A stretch of DNA of 64,000 nt from Hydra vulgaris (lineage: Eukaryota; Cnidaria; Hydrozoa; Anthoathecata; Hydridae), in the NCBI RefSeq assembly GCF_038396675.1, contig NC_088933.1, positions 41,713,501-41,777,500 of the forward strand, written 5' to 3'. Below are positions 60,480 to 64,000 of this stretch, one piece after another; the stretch's first letter is position 1; every line of letters starts with the position of its first letter. The position numbers were made by a program, and so were the translations under genes. The notes beneath the pieces are model-generated. The model worked only from the letters and a program-made list of their open reading frames with translations, was not told the DNA's origin and did no database searches.

Positions 60480-60651
60480 TGGAATGCTAAAAAATTTTTT
60501 CAAAGGACTGTTGCGAAGTCTAAAACTTCATGGAGAACTAAAGTAACTGTAAAAAGTTCAAAAATCATTGGTATTAGACGAGAAGATATAAATGTTTGGG
60601 AAAGAAGAGCTCCTATAGCTCCTCAACATGTTAGTGAGCTACAAAATCAAG
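60477..60651 (+). CDS. AASS: Alpha-aminoadipic semialdehyde synthase, first coding exon
   Basis: AASS is the bifunctional mitochondrial lysine-ketoglutarate reductase/saccharopine dehydrogenase that starts lysine breakdown. The exon encodes MWNAKKFFQRTVAKSKTSWR, a basic, acid-free, hydroxyl-rich leader that looks like a mitochondrial targeting peptide. Then comes RREDINVWERRAPIAPQHV, which corresponds to the strongly conserved RREDVNAWERRAPLAPKHI start of the reductase domain. Homology ends at ELQNQG, where CAAG/GTTGTT supplies a donor (exon end 60651). The continuing frame CCF and stop are intronic. The next exon (a VLIQPSNRRA-type sequence in other animals) is not visible before 64000, so the intron is long. 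This is the only host gene I can name. Confidence 0.85.
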
Positions 60652-61629
60652 GTTGTTGTTTTTGATGTAAAATGTAAAAAATTTGTCAATTTTTTACATT
60701 TTTCAAGTTAACTTTAATAGATTAGTTAAATCTTAAAAAATTTGCATAAATATATATAAAATTGTAAAATTAATAGTTAATAAAAATAGGTTATTCTTCA
60801 GTTAAGTGGCCTAAATACAATTATTTTTTCACTTTTTTTGCACTTGTCACAATTACGTCTGAAACAATGCACCCTTCAATAAATATAAAAAAAATTCAAG
60901 TGAGGGCAAGGTTCAGGGTGATGAGGGTCATGATTAGGGTCAGATTTTCGGTCATGGCTGATACAAATTGGTTCAAGACAAGGGTCAGGTTGCTATAACT
61001 TATTATTTTGAAACCCTTACCCTGATTTTTACCCTCAAATAAGCATTTTTTTAATCTGTGAAAGAGTACATCACATCAGACATATTAATTGAAGATATAT
61101 TTACTCTTTTTCAGATGTATTTGTGACAAGCACAAAAAAATTTTTTTTTGTATGCGCGCTTTAATGAAGAATTACCCAAAAATGTTACTTATATTTTATT
61201 AAGAAATAATTTTTGAATAAATAATTTTTTAAAAACTTCAAAAAAGTTATTTATTTAAAAATTTATTTCTGTATATAAACAACTTTTTTAGCTAGGTTAA
61301 AATTTCATTATTTTATTATTTTTATTAGGAAAAATATATTATAAACGATTAAAGAATATTGAATTGGAATCTTCAAGCTTTTAACAATTCTTTTACTTTT
61401 TTTTTTTTTTTATAATCAAAATCCTATTTATTCATTTTATTTAGTTATTATATAAACAAAGTCCTTTTAAAAGAAAGTCCTTTTGAAAGATAAACTTATA
61501 ATGGTATTTGCTTATATAGAACACAATGCATTTTTATTTGTTAGGTATAATGACGGTTAAAAATATAATTCATTTAACAACAATTAATGCAGGGCTTGTT
61601 AAACTCAAAACGAGATGTTAGAAGTTTCA
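60652..61629. other. Presumed AASS intron, with a GGGTCA-type repeat patch
   Basis: AT-rich. At 60900-61020 variants of AGGGTCAGG/AGGGTCATG recur five or more times. Otherwise no feature. Confidence 0.4.
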
Positions 61630-62010
61630 AGATTTAAAAACCTTGCTAGTAGTTATAAATAAACTGATTGGGCAATAGTTAGAGAGGTCTAAGGATTATC
61701 TGCAAGATATTGAAGGTTTTCAACAAAATTTATATGCTTAGGTTTATATGTAGTATTTGTAAAAGTTTTAAAGTTATTGATTTTTCTTTTTTAATTGTAG
61801 TTAAACTAAAGTTAGTAATGACCACATTCCTTCGTTTTCAGTAACTTATGGGGTGTCACAAAGTTCTTTCCTTGGTCTTGTATTGCTTCTTGTCTACATT
61901 AATTATCTTACTCTAAATTGATAATCTTACCTCCAAGTTGGGTCTAATTGCTGATAAAAAGCTATATATTCCATTCTTTCTTTTTTTGTAAGTCTGTGGT
62001 GGATTTTAGG
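61630..62010 (+). pseudogene. LINE reverse transcriptase scrap
   Basis: FSVTYGVSQSSFLGLVLLLV followed by YINYLTLN (61835-61920) corresponds to the SITYGVPQGSILGPLLFLIYINDL block of RT. SKLGLIADKKLY afterwards resembles the ADDTKLY box, degraded. Stops and frame changes throughout. Confidence 0.6.
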
Positions 62011-62329
62011 CTATAAACTCTAGATTGTGAGCTGAGTGTTCTAAAGACTATTTAAAAGGTAAATATTTCTCATTAACACAAGTAATTTTTACATTTCCTG
62101 AAATATACCTATTTATAGACATTGTTGATGTAACTCTATTTCACAATCATTTTTATTTATGTACTTATTTCAAGTAATAATTTGCAAAATGTTTAAAACT
62201 TTGAAATAAAAAAAATATACCTAAGTATATATAATAATTTTGTGGCAGGAGAACCTGAAGAAGAAAAAATCTTATCATTATTATTAAAAAAATTAAGTAA
62301 TAAATCTTGATTGACAATAAGTTCAATTA

Positions 62330-62970
62330 GTGTTTGAATTTTTGAGCTGTATTGATTTCTCTAAATTTACGACTAAGTTTTATAAAATGGTTCCATAACA
62401 TAAGACCACTATAAGAAATAAAGAATCTTGTTATTTTTGATTTAGGCAAAAGTTTTTTAAGTTTTGCTGTAGATTGAATATTTTTTGAGTTTTTCCTATC
62501 CGATGGTTAAATATAAATTGCATGATTTAAAAAATTTTTACTTGATAAATATCAAGAACCCTCATACTTTAAAAAAAATAATTTAGTATTAGCGAATGCA
62601 TGTTTCTGTTACTTATAGAGACATTTGAGTTTAGATTTGTTTGTACTGCCCCAAACAGTATTATCATAACATAAGTAATTACTTATGAATGCAAAGTACA
62701 GCTGAGTTAGTGTTGTGTTCTAAAATTTGACAAGTTTTATTTAAAGACCAATTTCTTAAGATTATATTGCTAATATATTTAATATGATCTCTGCAGAATA
62801 AGTTTTCATCTTTTAAAACATTAAGTTGTTTTGATAATATTTTTTGATATTTTGACATTCAGAAAATGGCAGATCATATCTAATTTTATAAGCAAGTTCT
62901 TTTAAAACATATGCACTTATACCACAACCTGTATTCAACTTATACCATGTAGCTTTTAACTTTTTTTTGA
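62330..62970 (-). pseudogene. LINE ORF2 C-terminal fragment
   Basis: On the - strand: KLNTGCGISAYVLKEL (62945), NTVWGSTNKSKLKCLYK and KQKHAF (about 62590-62660), then KLLPKSKITRFFISYSGLML and WNHFIKLSRKFREINTAQKF (62335-62450). This is the recognisable RT thumb-to-tail order of CR1/L2-type LINEs (TWGSTNKS..LKKLQKKAxR, then IRF.GP.LWN.L). Many frame breaks. The SINE at 62975-63195 lies directly upstream of it on the same strand. Confidence 0.7.
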
Positions 62971-62974
62971 ATGC

Positions 62975-63195
62975 TAATTCACTTCTCTAAGGCTGCGAAA
63001 GCCACTACAGATGAGGAGGCTAATTAATTATGGTTACAACCCTCTCTCAATTCTTTAACTCCGAAAGACAAACCTTGATGAACAAGGCTGCTGCGCAGAG
63101 AAACAAGCTGAGCATGGTAATACTAGGGATGTGATGGAGATAGAACTCCAAACCACTTGCTTATGAAGCAAGCGCTTTAACACCACTACTGCATA
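62975..63195 (-). mobile_element. tRNA-derived SINE
   Basis: The - strand from about 63192 reads AGTGGTGTTAAAGCGC (A-box-like). An anticodon arm follows, CTTGC-TTCATAA-GCAAG: five perfect pairs around a 7-base loop whose centre is CAT. Then GGAGTTCTATCTCC gives a T-arm with a B-box-like GTTCTATCTC. This is a tRNA-like head with a Met-type anticodon loop. A body of about 130 bases follows (AGTGGCTTTCGCAGCC near 63000), and it ends in an A-rich tail (AAAAAAAAG at about 62966). Confidence 0.75.
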
Positions 63196-64000
63196 TATAT
63201 GACGAGGCTTGTTTCTTTGTGTTCCTGTCTTTAATGTTCCTTTGTGGCTTTAAAAAGAATTTATGATTATTTATTAGTTATTTTAGCAGTTTCAAAAAGT
63301 TTCTACAAAGTTCCATTAGAATCATAATTCATGTATAGTCACTCAAACCGTATATACATATATTTTTTAAGCTATATCAGAAAATCAATAGAAAAATTAG
63401 AAAATTCCTTTGGAATATGGCAGACCTTCCAACTCTTCAGGTTTTACAGTGAAACTCACAGTCTAGTAATGAATCTGATGGTCTCACAATTAATCCAAAA
63501 ATCTCATGGTAAATTTTAACAATTTTTTAGAAGAATTTTTTTTCTCAAATTTACTCTTGCTCAAAATGATATAAATCCCGAAAAAAGTTATTGTTACATC
63601 AAGAGCTAATGAAAATTAAGTGTACAAGATAGATCATATAACCGGCACTAACATATACCTTTAAACATAAGTTTGTTTATGTTATAAATCAAATCCGAAT
63701 TTTTAAAAGTTGTGAAAAAGCAAAAATAAAAGAGCAAATTTAGCTTAAAGCAATGCGCAGATTACCCAATTAGGGCATTGATTTTGATGATAATGCTTTT
63801 GAAAGGCTAAGGTATCTGATAAGATTTTTGATTGAAATTTTATTGGTTAATATTTTTAATACTTATTAGATAATAAAGACAATATCAACTAATTTTAGTA
63901 GCAATTTGAAATGTTTAACAAAAGTATTTGGAATAATCATTTATGAAATAAGGTACCAGAAGTTCACCTCCAATATCATTAAAAATCTTTTCAGATACCT
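63196..64000. other. Right edge, no gene seen
   Basis: AT-rich. The short frame 63331-63519 has no family signature. Presumably still AASS intron. Confidence 0.35.

Noticed and set aside
63120-63195. Functional tRNA-Met gene
   Set aside because: The anticodon arm is good, but the acceptor stem does not pair and a SINE-like body with an A tail follows.

Overview
The window looks like a strongly A+T-rich, repeat-saturated animal genome, most likely a cnidarian of the Hydra type. The reasons are the long (TA)n tracts, the short spliceosomal introns inside transposase genes, and the mix of P/THAP, hAT, Mutator-like, Tc1, pogo/Tigger and non-LTR elements. This is inference; nothing in the window names the species. 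Only one host gene is recognisable: the first coding exon of alpha-aminoadipic semialdehyde synthase (AASS, lysine degradation) at 60477-60651 on the + strand, which runs off the window. A second, unidentified intact ORF lies at 7347-8153 on the - strand.

Layout. 416-4264: a hAT element with a ZMYM1-like transposase, inserted in a TA tract. 4893-5673: a dead Tc1 transposase, followed by about 0.9 kb of compound TA/TTA repeats. 8.7-9.9 kb: two degenerate repeat fields. 10.1-11.0 kb: a LINE endonuclease fragment carrying a small hAT MITE. 13.9-16.0 kb: a decayed DDE transposase, also split by a hAT MITE with a perfect 8-bp target duplication. 16.5-17.8 kb: a 21-bp minisatellite of about 61 copies that stays open as a 7-residue repeat protein. 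18.1-20.8 kb: a second hAT. 21.0-24.7 kb (- strand): a two-gene transposon remnant pairing a Mutator-like transposase with a SAP/SWIM/YqaJ-type nuclease. 25284-30624: a P element (P1, - strand) with a perfect 8-bp target duplication, broken by a 931-bp element with 6-bp duplications and by a pogo element inside a small repeat element. 31.8-34.8 kb: LINE fragments.

35403-55622 is the centrepiece, a Russian-doll nest at least five insertions deep. A P element (P2) holds a ZBED-type hAT (35705-53692). The hAT holds a CACTG-ended element with a 4-bp duplication (37217-40831) and a Tigger element (41287-53530). The Tigger holds two CCCAG-ended elements, A (42318-45610) and B (46065-52688). B starts with a 560-bp palindrome and contains a long inverted repeat and a third P element (P3, 49870-51458). 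The order of nesting gives a relative history: P2 is oldest and P3, or the palindrome, is among the youngest. Almost all transposases are frameshifted, interrupted or internally deleted, so the locus is a graveyard rather than a set of active genes.

55.6-64 kb is sparser: a small TIR element, one hAT end, the TA/GA tract just upstream of AASS exon 1, then presumed AASS intron containing LINE pieces on both strands and a tRNA-derived SINE.

All calls come from reading motifs, terminal repeats and target duplications by eye. No database search or alignment was run.
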